A stretch of 64,000 bases of DNA, from NCBI RefSeq assembly GCF_002836475.1, contig NZ_PJBJ01000029.1, positions 166,752 to 230,751 of the forward strand, in the 5' to 3' direction. This DNA is from Flavobacterium sp. ALD4. GTDB lineage: Bacteria; Bacteroidota; Bacteroidia; Flavobacteriales; Flavobacteriaceae. Positions within the stretch are counted from its first letter, which is position 1. The number at the start of each line of letters is the position of its first letter. A program made the position numbers and the translations under genes. Under the pieces are notes generated by a model. That model was not told the DNA's origin and did no database searches. It saw only the letters and a program-made list of their open reading frames with translations. Positions 18,090-26,994 of this stretch are shown one piece after another.

Positions 18090-19196
18090 TTAATTGGATT
18101 CTACATAATTAATAATTTTAACAAATTCAGGATCAGATGATAGATCTTTAAAACTATTGAATTCCTCAAGATTTAATTCTTTTAGGATTTTAAGTGCTGA
18201 GAATTTAATTTCGAAATTTTGGTTTAGGATATTATCAAGAATAAATGGTTTGTCTGTCGATTCGTATGTTTCCTCCATCATTGTGAAAAAAGCGATTTGT
18301 TCTTCTAAATCGAGTGTGCTAAAATTTGCTTTTAAATTAAGTTTTGCCTCCATAATATTCAGATGGCTGATAACATGGATTACTTCAACCCTTACATTTA
18401 AATTAGGATGCTGTAAAAGAGCGATAAGTTCGTCTTTTGCACCATATTGGTTGTAGATTTTAGCCAGTTTTAATGAAAAGAGGACTACAGATTCGTTCGA
18501 TGACTTTAACCAAGAATTTATATCAGTAATTTCCTGGTTTTTAAATGACTGCAGTACTTCCAGCAATTGAATTTGATCCCATTCTGATATTGGGGTTTTG
18601 ATTTCATTCAAATAGTCTAAGCCTTTAAAATGAAATAAATTAACAAGGTACAGTTGCATTTCACTGCGGACTTCGCTTTTTGGGTGGTTTATGTGCTCTT
18701 TAACTAAATGTTGAACTTCCTTTACTTCAAAAAGGGTAAGTTCTCTAATTCCTTTGGCAATTAAATTCCATTTTTTACTTTTTATTTTGGATAGGGTATA
18801 GTCTAATAAACCGGTTTGGATATAAAGTTTATTAATGGATTCAGCCATCTCTCCAGAAATCTCATAGCTTAGTTTCAACATTGTTGAAATTAAAATATCT
18901 TTTCTATAGGCTTTGTAAGTTGCTTTTTTTAGGTCATCAATAATGGTTAGTTGATCTGAACTGATTTCAGCAATATCGGCTTCGCCTGCATATAAATAGG
19001 TTATAACAGAAGTTTCAAATTCTTTTTCTACTTTATGTTTTGACTTTTCGTTTCTGCGTAAAGTACTTCTTAAATATTTCAGGTACAGTGTGATTGCAAT
19101 AACCAATACGACCAGGACAGCTATGAAAACCCAAACCAATTCGACGATTAAAGCAGATTTTTTAAAAAGTTCAATAAAATAATTACTGCTAACCAT
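18090..19196 (-). CDS. Membrane-anchored helical-repeat (HEAT-like) protein
   Basis: A 368-residue protein. A single N-terminal helix (about residues 18-42, VWVFIAVLVVLVIAITLYLK) would anchor it in the inner membrane. The rest is alpha-helical with repeated units such as HPKSEVRSEMQLYLVNLF, HPNLNVRVEVIHVISHL and NFEIKFSALKILKEL, which look like HEAT/armadillo repeats. Such solenoids bind protein partners and have no enzymatic site. It starts 5 bases after the response regulator and ends just before the glycosyltransferase frame, in the same phase. It could link the receiver domain to the synthase in the membrane; this is inference. Confidence 0.82.
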   Translation of the reverse strand: MVSSNYFIELFKKSALIVELVWVFIAVLVVLVIAITLYLKYLRSTLRRNEKSKHKVEKEFETSVITYLYAGEADIAEISSDQLTIIDDLKKATYKAYRKDILISTMLKLSYEISGEMAESINKLYIQTGLLDYTLSKIKSKKWNLIAKGIRELTLFEVKEVQHLVKEHINHPKSEVRSEMQLYLVNLFHFKGLDYLNEIKTPISEWDQIQLLEVLQSFKNQEITDINSWLKSSNESVVLFSLKLAKIYNQYGAKDELIALLQHPNLNVRVEVIHVISHLNIMEAKLNLKANFSTLDLEEQIAFFTMMEETYESTDKPFILDNILNQNFEIKFSALKILKELNLEEFNSFKDLSSDPEFVKIINYVESN

Positions 19197-19201
19197 ATAA
19201 T

Positions 19202-19561
19202 TTAAACTAAAATTCGTTTTACCCGGTTCACCAATTCATTGGGGCTAAAAGGTTTACTCATAAAATCATTAGCTCCTAATTTGAAGGCTTTAAGCACTAT
19301 TTCTTCCTGCCCTGACGCTGAAAAAACAATGATGGGGGTTTTATCGTTTAATTTATTACGAACATGACTGATTACCTCTAAACCACTGATAAACGGCATC
19401 ATGATATCGGTTAGGATCAATTGGGGATTGTGTTCTTCAATTAACGCTATCGTTTCTTTTCCGTTTTCTGCTATTAAAAGCTCGTATCCTTCTTTTTCTA
19501 ACCGAAACTTAAGTAGTAACGATAGCATTGAGTTGTCTTCGGCCAGTAAAATTTTTTTCAT
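19202..19561 (-). CDS. Single-domain response regulator (CheY-like)
   Basis: A 119-residue receiver domain with no output domain. The acidic pair LLAEDN (Glu8, Asp9), phosphoacceptor LILTDIMMP (Asp52), switch Ser in IVFSASG, and the conserved lysine in MSKPFSP (Lys103) are all present, so it should be phosphorylated by a histidine kinase. No kinase gene is adjacent. It is the first gene of the cassette and lies 5 bases before the HEAT-like gene. Stand-alone receivers act by protein contact, and the anchored helical-repeat protein or the glycosyltransferase are the natural candidates here. Confidence 0.95.
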   Translation of the reverse strand: MKKILLAEDNSMLSLLLKFRLEKEGYELLIAENGKETIALIEEHNPQLILTDIMMPFISGLEVISHVRNKLNDKTPIIVFSASGQEEIVLKAFKLGANDFMSKPFSPNELVNRVKRILV

Positions 19562-19934
19562 GTCAATTTAGTATAATAACTTTAGCTCAATATTGATTAA
19601 TTATTCTACTATTGTATACGTAATGGTTTTCGTAATGGTTTTTATTATTTTAAATAAGTTTTTATTTCTTTTATAAAATATTTAGTTCGATAAAAAGAGT
19701 TTGATCTTAAAAAGGCGTCAAGATTTTGATCTTTATTTAAAGCGAAATTAGTGTAATTTCCTTTAGAAAGTACGATTAAGTGTTAAATATATCGGTGAAT
19801 GACATTTTAAAGATATTTTATTAGGAATAAAACTATTAAATAAATTAATCACACATTTTTCAGGCACTTTTAAATCAAAAAAAAGCTGGAGAAGTGGTGA
19901 AAATGAATGCTAAAGAATAGCGGTAACATGTACC
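19562..19934. other. Intergenic region upstream of the glycan cassette
   Basis: About 370 AT-rich bases lie between the response regulator start and the end of the TIGR02757 gene. It must hold the cassette promoter on the minus strand. I found no exact TAnnTTTG box, no hairpin with a T-run and no open frame. Confidence 0.5.
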
Positions 19935-20699
19935 TTAAAAACCTTCAAAAACACCAAGGCCAAAGAGTGCAAAATCATATTTTACAGGGTCATTTGGGTC
20001 GATTTTCCGAAGTTTAGAGTCTAATTCAGCCACTGCTTTGCCGTCATTTTGTTTCCGCGTTAACAACCCCAGTTTTCTGGCGACATTACCGGAATGTACA
20101 TCCAAGGGGCAAGATAAGACTGAAGGGGGAATGCTTTTCCATATTCCTAAATCAACTCCTTTATTATCCTGGCGACACATCCATCTTAAAAACATATTGA
20201 TACGTTTTGCAGCAGAGCCGTTCATGGGGTCTGAAACGTGTTTTTGGGTACGGTATTGGTGTGGGATTTCAAAGAATGTCTTCTTGAACTCAGAGATACT
20301 TTTTTGCATCGATGCAGGTTCTTGATTTTTAGAGAAAACAGCTTCGAGGCCGTCGTGATTTTGGTAGATGTTCTGGAGACTTTTTATAAAACTACTGAAA
20401 TCTTGTCCGTTAAATGTACGATGCACAAAAGTTTCTAATCTTTGTAAATCATCTTCAGAATGTGACATCACAAAGTCAAAAGGGGCATTTCCCATCAAAT
20501 CAATCATGCGATGGGAATTTTTGATAATCATGGTACGATTTCCCCAAGCAATTGTTGCACTAAGAAAACCCGCGATTTCAATATCTTCTTTTCGAGTAAA
20601 GAGATGCGGTATTTGTACCGGATCACTTTCAATGAAATCGAGTGTGTTGTATTGAAGTACTTTTTCGTCGAGAAAAACTTTAAGTTCTGATTTCTTCAT
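19935..20699 (-). CDS. TIGR02757 (DUF2400) family protein
   Basis: A 254-residue protein typical of Bacteroidota. The pattern includes IPHLFTRKEDIEIAGFLSAT, AWGNRTMIIKNSHRM, KRINMFLRWMCRQ, GVDLGIW, and the C-terminal PLDVHSGNVARKLGLL. The RINMFLRWM and DVHSGNVAR elements resemble HhH-GPD-like DNA glycosylase folds, but the biochemical role is unknown. It has no signal peptide or membrane helix. It is transcribed alone on the minus strand. The family call is confident, the function is not assigned. Confidence 0.87.
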   Translation of the reverse strand: MKKSELKVFLDEKVLQYNTLDFIESDPVQIPHLFTRKEDIEIAGFLSATIAWGNRTMIIKNSHRMIDLMGNAPFDFVMSHSEDDLQRLETFVHRTFNGQDFSSFIKSLQNIYQNHDGLEAVFSKNQEPASMQKSISEFKKTFFEIPHQYRTQKHVSDPMNGSAAKRINMFLRWMCRQDNKGVDLGIWKSIPPSVLSCPLDVHSGNVARKLGLLTRKQNDGKAVAELDSKLRKIDPNDPVKYDFALFGLGVFEGF

Positions 20700-20858
20700 T
20701 ATTGGAACTGGATAACAGGGATTAAAAGAGATTTACTCAAATTGTGGACGAATTACTAATACTAGCAAATAAGCTTAGCCCAGATAGAAGTGAAAATCCT
20801 TTTTATTTCGTTTTTTGGACGAGATAAAAAGATTGTAGCGCATAGCTGGAAAGAGCTC

Positions 20859-21521
20859 CTAATTGCTAATTTGGCCATCAACCATCACCAGTTTTCTGTC
20901 GGCCATATTTGCTAATTCCTCATTATGTGTTACAATAACAAAAGTTTGACCAAATTCGTCACGTAATTTGAAAAATAATTGGTGCAGGTTTTCTGCTGAT
21001 GCGGTGTCAAGATTGCCGGAAGGCTCATCTGCAAATATTATGGCGGGTTTGTTTATTAATGCCCGTGCCACTGCTACTCGTTGTTGTTCCCCTCCGGAAA
21101 GTTCATTGGGTTTATGGCTCAGCCTGTGCGATAACCCAAGAAAATCTAACAATTTTTTTGCTTCAGTTTCAGTTTCTTGTTTGGGTTTATTAGCAATGAA
21201 GGCTGGAATACACACGTTTTCTAACGCTGTAAACTCAGGTAGTAATTGATGAAATTGGAAGATAAAACCAAGATTTACATTTCTAAATTTGGATAGGCTT
21301 TTATCATTCATCGTTAGAATATCTTCATTGTTGATACGAAGTTCTATTCCATTTTCGATCGAAGGCTTGTCCAAAGTTCCAAGGATTTGTAAAAGCGTTG
21401 TTTTACCGGCTCCGGAAGCGCCAACAATAGAAACAATTTCTCCTTTTTTAATATGTAAATCCACTCCTTTTAAAACATGGAGTTGGTCGTAATATTTGTG
21501 CAAATTTTTGGCATATATCAT
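20859..21521 (-). CDS. ABC transporter ATP-binding protein (LolD-like)
   Basis: 220 residues from the ATG at 21521 ([12 protein letters not shown]), which fits homologues better than a TTG six codons upstream. Walker [10 protein letters not shown]-loop [12 protein letters not shown], signature LSGGEQQR, Walker [10 protein letters not shown] and H-loop VTHNEE are complete. The sequence falls in the LolD/MacB-type group, whose ATPases pair with FtsX-like permeases to move lipoproteins or drive extracytoplasmic processes. No permease gene is adjacent, so the partner must be encoded elsewhere. Orphan LolD-like ATPases are common in flavobacteria. Confidence 0.9.
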   Translation of the reverse strand: MIYAKNLHKYYDQLHVLKGVDLHIKKGEIVSIVGASGAGKTTLLQILGTLDKPSIENGIELRINNEDILTMNDKSLSKFRNVNLGFIFQFHQLLPEFTALENVCIPAFIANKPKQETETEAKKLLDFLGLSHRLSHKPNELSGGEQQRVAVARALINKPAIIFADEPSGNLDTASAENLHQLFFKLRDEFGQTFVIVTHNEELANMADRKLVMVDGQISN

Positions 21522-21770
21522 AAGAAGGTATTTCTGCAAAGAAACAAAGATTTATATGAATATTAAATGGCAGACAAAATAATTTTCATGACAAAAACTA
21601 TAAAAATTAGTTAATAAGAAATAGGGGAGTCTGTTTAATAACCTAAATTTGAATTATTATTGGTTATTACGTGCAGAGGAAATTCAGAACTTTTATCGGT
21701 ACTGGCGCTAATTTCATATTAATCGAAATAAAAAGAGGTTGTTTTACCTCAAATTAAAGAATCTAATACA

Positions 21771-22331
21771 ATGGAAAATCAAGAAGGAATAAAAGAAGGA
21801 ATAGAAGTAGCTACGTTTGCAGGAGGTTGTTTTTGGTGTACAGAAGCCGTTTTTTTAGAATTAGAGGGCGTACATGCTGTCATATCAGGTTATATTGGCG
21901 GTAAGACAATTGATCCAACCTATAGGGAAATATGCAATGGAGACACTGGTCATGCGGAAGCGATCGAGATCAGTTTTGATCCTGAAAAAATCGGATTTGG
22001 AGAACTTTTAGAAATATTTTTTGCCACACACGATCCGACTACGTTGAATCGTCAAGGTAATGATGTGGGTACACAATACCGCAGTGAAATATTTTATCAC
22101 AACGAGTTGCAGAAAAAGATAGCAGAGGACTACATTTCTTTAATGACCACTGAGGATACCTTTGGCAAGCGCATTGTTACTAAGATTTCGCCGGTGTCAA
22201 AATTTTACCAGGCGGAGGAAGTGCATCAAAATTATTACAATGATAATAAATCGCAAGGCTATTGTTCTTACGTGATTACTCCCAAAATAGATAAATTAAA
22301 AAAAATGTATAAAGATAAACTTAAAAAATAA
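21771..22331 (+). CDS. msrA: Peptide-methionine (S)-S-oxide reductase MsrA
   Basis: A 186-residue protein with the MsrA active site GGCFWCTEAVF near residue 20 and the family segments GYIGG, GHAEAIEISFDP, FFATHDPTTLNRQGNDVGTQ and YHQNYY-like VHQNYYND. It reduces the S epimer of methionine sulfoxide in oxidised proteins with thioredoxin. The length is normal and no MsrB domain is fused. Its stop overlaps the start of the next gene (TAATG), which suggests translational coupling with a small membrane protein. Confidence 0.97.
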   Translation: MENQEGIKEGIEVATFAGGCFWCTEAVFLELEGVHAVISGYIGGKTIDPTYREICNGDTGHAEAIEISFDPEKIGFGELLEIFFATHDPTTLNRQGNDVGTQYRSEIFYHNELQKKIAEDYISLMTTEDTFGKRIVTKISPVSKFYQAEEVHQNYYNDNKSQGYCSYVITPKIDKLKKMYKDKLKK

Positions 22332-22630
22332 TGGAGAAAGAGGTCATGGTCATTAGCGGAAGTACTAAAAAAAGAAATTTATTTTTAGGTATTTTGTTTG
22401 ATGCCGTGGGAATGTTGTCCTTTACGGTGCCCATGCTTGGTGAGTTTTCAGATGTTATTTGGGCACCGGTGGCAGCTTATTTGATGACCAGAATGTATAA
22501 AGGAACGGTAGGAAAAGTGGGTGGAGTTGTAGCGTTTATTGAAGAAATATTTCCTTTCACTGATTTTATACCGTCTTTTACCTTAATGTGGATTTATAAT
22601 TATATTATAAAAAAAGAGCGAATGAGTTAA
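22331..22630 (+). CDS. Small membrane protein (99 aa) coupled to msrA
   Basis: The ATG overlaps the msrA stop by one base. The product has two or three hydrophobic stretches (LFLGILFDAVGMLSFTVPML, VIWAPVAAYLMTRM, and a C-terminal FTLMWIYNYII). I recall similar short proteins in Flavobacteriaceae without a known function. The coupling suggests it is made together with MsrA, but nothing in the sequence indicates a redox function; there are no cysteines. Confidence 0.78.
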   Translation: MEKEVMVISGSTKKRNLFLGILFDAVGMLSFTVPMLGEFSDVIWAPVAAYLMTRMYKGTVGKVGGVVAFIEEIFPFTDFIPSFTLMWIYNYIIKKERMS

Positions 22631-22636
22631 GTTGGT

Positions 22637-22939
22637 CTATTCTTTAAAAAGAAAACCCAACCCCATACTTTTTAGCATTTTCTTCTCAAATGCCCAAAAG
22701 AATTTAAATTGACCCAAAAGGAATCCTATTAACACCAAAAGTACTTGGTACAAAGGAAAAATTATAAGCAAACGAACCGGTGTATACCAATATCCGAAGT
22801 CTTCTTTCATAATTCCCAACCAAAAACAAACGGGTTTTGATAACCATGCTGAAGTAGAACCAGTTATTGCAAAGACGATAAATATAATTACAAGTTGAAA
22901 ATTGGATGTAATTTTCCAACGTTTTTTTAATTCCTTCAT
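22637..22939 (-). CDS. Small membrane protein (DUF6787-like)
   Basis: A 100-residue protein starting MKELKKRWKITSNFQLVIIF with two strongly hydrophobic stretches: QLVIIFIVFAITGSTSAWL near the start and LLIIFPLYQVLLVLIGFLLG in the second half. It ends in FFWAFEKKMLKSMGLGF. The layout and wording match what I remember as DUF6787 in Flavobacteriaceae. It converges with the msrA-linked gene (6 bases apart) and follows the DUF6146-like lipoprotein gene by 32 bases. Function unknown. Confidence 0.75.
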   Translation of the reverse strand: MKELKKRWKITSNFQLVIIFIVFAITGSTSAWLSKPVCFWLGIMKEDFGYWYTPVRLLIIFPLYQVLLVLIGFLLGQFKFFWAFEKKMLKSMGLGFLFKE

Positions 22940-22971
22940 TTTTATTTATAATGATTACAAATATAGTAACA

Positions 22972-23406
22972 TTATCTTGGAGGAACATAACCAAAAAGTT
23001 TTTGTTTATAGGTATTTTGAAAATAGACCATATAGTTGTAAATTAAATAATTGACCTCATATCCATAATCAACATTTTGATTATAGTTAATAGTCATCTC
23101 GTACAGACTCGTATTGTAACGGAAAGGTTGTAATACCCTGCTGTTCCATTCGCTAATCCACAATATGTTTTTGTTTTCTAAATAAGATTGAGAGTGATAA
23201 AAACGCGGGAAAGACCTTGATGCTAACCAGGTATTGAAACCAGGGTCAATTATGATTACTTCGTATTCCAATCCTTCATTGGCAATTCGTATCGTATCGT
23301 TAGTGGTGGGATTTGGATTTTCTGCTTTCGAAACAACTGATTTTGAAGTAGTGCAGCCAATTATGATAGCCAGCATAATCAGTACTATGTAAATCTTGTT
23401 TTTCAT
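22972..23406 (-). CDS. Lipoprotein (DUF6146-like)
   Basis: A 144-residue protein with a type II signal peptide: a hydrophobic stretch LIMLAIIIGC with the lipobox cysteine at residue 18. The mature part contains YEVIIIDPGFNTWLASR, YLENKNILWISEWNSR and YGYEVNYLIYNYMVYFQN, typical of a small Bacteroidota family I recall as DUF6146. It is predicted to be a lipoprotein of the periplasmic face. It precedes the DUF6787-like membrane protein on the same strand, so the two may act together. Function unknown. Confidence 0.8.
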   Translation of the reverse strand: MKNKIYIVLIMLAIIIGCTTSKSVVSKAENPNPTTNDTIRIANEGLEYEVIIIDPGFNTWLASRSFPRFYHSQSYLENKNILWISEWNSRVLQPFRYNTSLYEMTINYNQNVDYGYEVNYLIYNYMVYFQNTYKQKLFGYVPPR

Positions 23407-23460
23407 GGTGAAATTTTGATTTATAAAGTTACGTATTAATTAGTTAAAGACTAGGGTATT

Positions 23461-23507
23461 AAAAAAAAATGGATTCATTAAACGATGTTAATGAATCCAT
23501 TTTGGCT
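23461..23507 (-). terminator. Terminator downstream of serA
   Basis: A hairpin with stem aatggattcattaa / ttaatgaatccatt. On the minus strand it is followed by a T-run, directly after the serA stop. Confidence 0.85.
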
Positions 23508-23523
23508 GTATGATTTAAAATGA

Positions 23524-24474
23524 TTAGCTCAATAAACCAATTATTTGTGATGCTAATTCAGTACCGATTCTATCTTGTGCTTCTTCGGTTGCGGCGCCAA
23601 TATGTGGAGTCAAGGAAACTTTAGGGTTCATTAAGATTGTCATTTCTGGTTTTGGTTCGCTTTCAAAAACGTCTAAGCCTGCGAACAATACTTTTCCGCT
23701 GTCTAACGCTTTTACTAGAGCTACTTCATCAATAACACCTCCGCGAGCGCAGTTTACAATACCTACACCATCTCTCATGATAGCTAGTTCTTTCTCTCCA
23801 ATGATGTAACCATCTTGAGCGGGAACGTGTAAAGTAATAAAATGAGCTTCTTTAAATAAAGATTCTAATGGTTGAGAGACGATTGTCGTTGAGATGGATT
23901 GTCCGTCAAAAAATTCTACTTTAACGTCAACTTGACCAATATAACTGTCAGCGGCAATAACTTTCATACCTAATCCAAGAGCCATTTTTGCAGTCGCCTG
24001 ACCAATACGGCCAATACCAACTATTCCAAGTGTTTTTCCTCTTAACTCAATTCCGTTAGCATATGCTTTTTTCAAACCGTCAAAGTTTGAATCTCCTTCG
24101 AGAGGCATAGTTCTGTTAGAATCATGCAAGAAACGTACGCCAGAAAATAAATGAGCAAATACTAATTCTGCCACTGATTCTGATGATGAAGCAGGAGTGT
24201 TGATAACGTGAATCCCCTTGCTTTTAGCATAATTCACATCAATATTATCCATCCCTACACCGCCACGACCAATAATTTTCAACCCTGGGCAAGCATCAAT
24301 AATATCTTTACGGACTTTAGTGGCACTTCTTACTAAAACTACATCTACGTTGTTTTCGTTTATAAAGTTAGCTACCTGTTCTTGGGCTACTTTCGTTGTG
24401 ATTACTTCAAATCCACCTTTTTCTAAAGCGATAATTCCACTTTTTGAAATTCCGTCATTTGCTAATACTTTCAT
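23524..24474 (-). CDS. serA: D-3-phosphoglycerate dehydrogenase (short form)
   Basis: A 316-residue D-isomer-specific 2-hydroxyacid dehydrogenase. NAD-binding LGIVGIGRIGQATAK, the arginine strand NCARGGVIDE, and the catalytic His in LTPHIGAATEEAQ are present. GRGGVGMDNIDV marks the substrate-domain hinge. It oxidises 3-phosphoglycerate to 3-phosphohydroxypyruvate, the first step of serine synthesis. There is no C-terminal ACT domain, so the serine feedback seen in longer SerA forms is not expected. It follows serC on the same strand, separated by a REP-like hairpin unit, as usual in Bacteroidota. Confidence 0.95.
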   Translation of the reverse strand: MKVLANDGISKSGIIALEKGGFEVITTKVAQEQVANFINENNVDVVLVRSATKVRKDIIDACPGLKIIGRGGVGMDNIDVNYAKSKGIHVINTPASSSESVAELVFAHLFSGVRFLHDSNRTMPLEGDSNFDGLKKAYANGIELRGKTLGIVGIGRIGQATAKMALGLGMKVIAADSYIGQVDVKVEFFDGQSISTTIVSQPLESLFKEAHFITLHVPAQDGYIIGEKELAIMRDGVGIVNCARGGVIDEVALVKALDSGKVLFAGLDVFESEPKPEMTILMNPKVSLTPHIGAATEEAQDRIGTELASQIIGLLS

Positions 24475-24534
24475 TATTTTATTTCATTTCGAGGAACGAA
24501 ATATTATCGTCCTTCTATTTTTGTGTTGTTTTTC

Positions 24535-24615
24535 TGGAGCTATTCCCGCTATTCGTTACAATACACCTCGTTAAAAGTTAAAAAACGAGATAGGATTTTC
24601 ACTACTATCGGGGCT
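24535..24615. repeat. REP-like intergenic repeat, copy D
   Basis: A unit bounded by ggagctattcccgctattcg and gattttcactactatcgggg, with an internal hairpin (ctcgtt / aacgag). The right end matches the ends near 2.33, 33.2 and 40.25 kb. It lies between serC and serA. Confidence 0.7.
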
Positions 24616-24636
24616 AGTAATCCCAGTAATTATATA

Positions 24637-25707
24637 TTATACTTTAGTTTCCAATGCTTTCATGACGTCAACTAGAATTTGAACGCTTTCTATTGGTAAT
24701 GCATTGTACATTGAAGCTCTGTACCCCCCCACTGAACGATGTCCTGGTATTCCAGATATTCCCGCTTCTTTCCACATTACATCAAAAGTTGCCGCATGTG
24801 ATTCATCATTTAATAGGAAAGTAGCGTTCATATTACTACGATCTTCAACTGCTGCAGCTCCTTTGAATAATGGATTTCTATCAATCTCCGCATATAGTAA
24901 TGCCGCTTTTGCATTATTTAATTTTTCAATAACAGCAACTCCTCCAAGATTCTTCAACCATTGTAAGGTTAATAAAGAAGCATAGACTGGAAATACAGCA
25001 GGTGTATTGTACATGCTTTCAGCTTTAATATGCTTTTCATAATCCAAAATACTTGGAATTGCTCTACCTGACTTACCCAGAATTTCTTCTTTTACGACAA
25101 CTAAAGTAGTTCCTGCTGGACCCATATTTTTTTGAGCTCCGGCATATATAATGTCAAACTTTGAAAAATCCAATACTCTTGAAAAAATATCAGAACTCAT
25201 ATCACATACAATTGGCATGTCTAATGACGGAAATTCTTTTATTTGAGTTCCAAAAATGGTGTTATTACTAGTACAGTGAAAATAATTTGCATCATCCGGT
25301 ACTGTATATCCTTTTGGAATGTGATTATAATTTTCTTCTTTTGAAGAAGCAACAACAACGGTTTCTCCAAATGGTTTAGCTTCTTTTATCGCACCAGCAG
25401 ACCATGTTCCTGTATCAAGATAAGCTGCCTTACCGTTTTCTTTCATCAAGTTATAAGGAACCATTAAAAACTCTAAACTAGCACCACCCACTAGGAAAAG
25501 CGCTTGGTATCCTTTACCTTCTAAATCTAATAATTCAAGAGCAAGCGCCCTAGCTTCATCCATTACGGCCACAAAGTCTTTGCTTCGGTGCGAAATTTCC
25601 AAAATAGATAACCCGGAATCATTAAAGTTTAAAATGGCTTGTGCTGATTTTTCAAAAACTTCTTGCGGTAATATGCATGGTCCTGCGCTGTAGTTGTGTT
25701 TTTTCAT
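24637..25707 (-). CDS. serC: Phosphoserine aminotransferase
   Basis: A class V aminotransferase. I choose ATG 25707 (MKKHNYSAGPCILPQEVF), 356 residues, over an upstream ATG at 25758, because SerC proteins begin with NFSAGP-like sequence right at the start. Segments SILEISHRSKDF, FLVGGASLEFLMVPYNL, the PLP-lysine region YAGAQKNMGPAG and the end GHRSVGGYRASMYNALP are diagnostic. It converts 3-phosphohydroxypyruvate and glutamate to phosphoserine, also serving the 4-phosphohydroxythreonine step of vitamin B6 synthesis. The order serC-serA on one strand gives a two-step serine pathway. Confidence 0.96.
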   Translation of the reverse strand: MKKHNYSAGPCILPQEVFEKSAQAILNFNDSGLSILEISHRSKDFVAVMDEARALALELLDLEGKGYQALFLVGGASLEFLMVPYNLMKENGKAAYLDTGTWSAGAIKEAKPFGETVVVASSKEENYNHIPKGYTVPDDANYFHCTSNNTIFGTQIKEFPSLDMPIVCDMSSDIFSRVLDFSKFDIIYAGAQKNMGPAGTTLVVVKEEILGKSGRAIPSILDYEKHIKAESMYNTPAVFPVYASLLTLQWLKNLGGVAVIEKLNNAKAALLYAEIDRNPLFKGAAAVEDRSNMNATFLLNDESHAATFDVMWKEAGISGIPGHRSVGGYRASMYNALPIESVQILVDVMKALETKV

Positions 25708-25800
25708 GGTGTAGTTTATGTCCAAAAAATTAAAAGGCAAATCTCGGGAATAGGACATTAAAAAGCGTTAATTATTTCGGAATTATTAAACATATTTCCA

Positions 25801-26859
25801 CTATGTTGTTAACAAAAACGAAATAGTATCGACGTTATCTGCATAATTCCATAATTCAGGATGTTGCGTTTGTCCGAAATCAATACTGTTTTCCATCAGA
25901 TTATCGCTCACTATACATTGAATTTGGTCGGCTTCTTTCTCTAACCGCTTTTGCAATACATTGATATCATCGTAGAATTCATAAAAGACGCTCGAAATAG
26001 GGGAGGCAGGACTTTTATCTTCTTTTAAGGTCAAAAATCCATTGTCTAATAGTTTGAAATTACTCATTAGAAAAACGGCCTTGTTATAATCGTAATTATT
26101 GGCATATTTTTCATAATGAATGACATCTTGATATTCAAAAATAGCTTCAAAAAAGGCGTCAAAAGTATATCCTTTTGGTACAAAAAGTTTAGATACATTG
26201 CGACATCCCAAGCCAAAATAACGGAAAATATCTTCCCCTAAGGCGGCCAGTTGTGCTGCAGTTTCTTTTCCGCTTAAGACAGCAACCGAGTTCCTACTTT
26301 TTCTAATAATTGATGGTTTATCTTTAAAATAATATTCAAAATAACGGGCTGTGTTGTTGCTTCCGGTGGCTATAACGGCATCAAAGTTTTCTAATTTCCC
26401 TTCGACGAAATTAATTTTATCTGCAAATCTGGGTTCTGTCGCTATGATATATTTTGCTAAAAATGGCAGCAAGTGTTGGTCGTTAGAAGATGTTTTTACC
26501 AATACGTTATGACCGGAAATTAAAACGGAAAGGAAGTCATGAAATCCAACTAAAGGGATGTTTCCAGCTAAAATTAAAGCGATCTTTTTAGATTCTCTCG
26601 TGTCAATGGTATAGGCGGAAAGCCATTGATCCAAATTTTCTTCCGAAAGCGCTTTCGCCCAAGATTGAATTGAAAAATAAACTTGTTCCGGCGTATACCA
26701 GCCATTATGAGATTGCGATAATTTTATCAAATCAATAAAGGCGTCAAAAAACAGATCGTTGTTTAAAACGTCAGCTTTTTTAATCGTATTATCTTCAGAA
26801 AATTGGCTTAAGAATTTTCCTAATTCAACAAAAACACTTTTTTTTGTTTCTAATGTCAT
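25801..26859 (-). CDS. Acyl-CoA reductase (LuxC-type)
   Basis: A 352-residue aldehyde-dehydrogenase-fold protein of the LuxC/acyl-CoA reductase group. LILAGNIPLVGFHDFLSVL, a nucleotide-binding loop with VIATGSNNTARYFEYYF, and the catalytic cysteine in FGLGCRNVSKLFVP are present. Such enzymes reduce activated fatty acids to aldehydes with NADPH. There are no lux genes nearby. The gene sits between serC and a divergent ferredoxin, a neighbourhood I recall as conserved in Bacteroidota, which suggests a ferredoxin-linked or lipid role. The exact substrate is unknown. Confidence 0.88.
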   Translation of the reverse strand: MTLETKKSVFVELGKFLSQFSEDNTIKKADVLNNDLFFDAFIDLIKLSQSHNGWYTPEQVYFSIQSWAKALSEENLDQWLSAYTIDTRESKKIALILAGNIPLVGFHDFLSVLISGHNVLVKTSSNDQHLLPFLAKYIIATEPRFADKINFVEGKLENFDAVIATGSNNTARYFEYYFKDKPSIIRKSRNSVAVLSGKETAAQLAALGEDIFRYFGLGCRNVSKLFVPKGYTFDAFFEAIFEYQDVIHYEKYANNYDYNKAVFLMSNFKLLDNGFLTLKEDKSPASPISSVFYEFYDDINVLQKRLEKEADQIQCIVSDNLMENSIDFGQTQHPELWNYADNVDTISFLLTT

Positions 26860-26863
26860 AATG

Positions 26864-26895
26864 TTTGCTTATGAATAGTTTTGATTGTAATTTTG
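26864..26895 (+). promoter_or_regulatory. Bacteroidota-type promoter for the ferredoxin gene
   Basis: TTTG at 26864-26867, a 20-base spacer, and TAATTTTG at 26888-26895 match the flavobacterial consensus TTTG / TAnnTTTG. Transcription would start near 26900, before the ATG at 26995. Confidence 0.7.
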
Positions 26896-26994
26896 CACAA
26901 AAATAAGCTTTAATAATTCGAAAGGCAAAAGTCTTAAAGTCAAAAGTGACTTAGTATGCTTTTTTTTAGTTCGAATAACAAATACTATAGTAAA

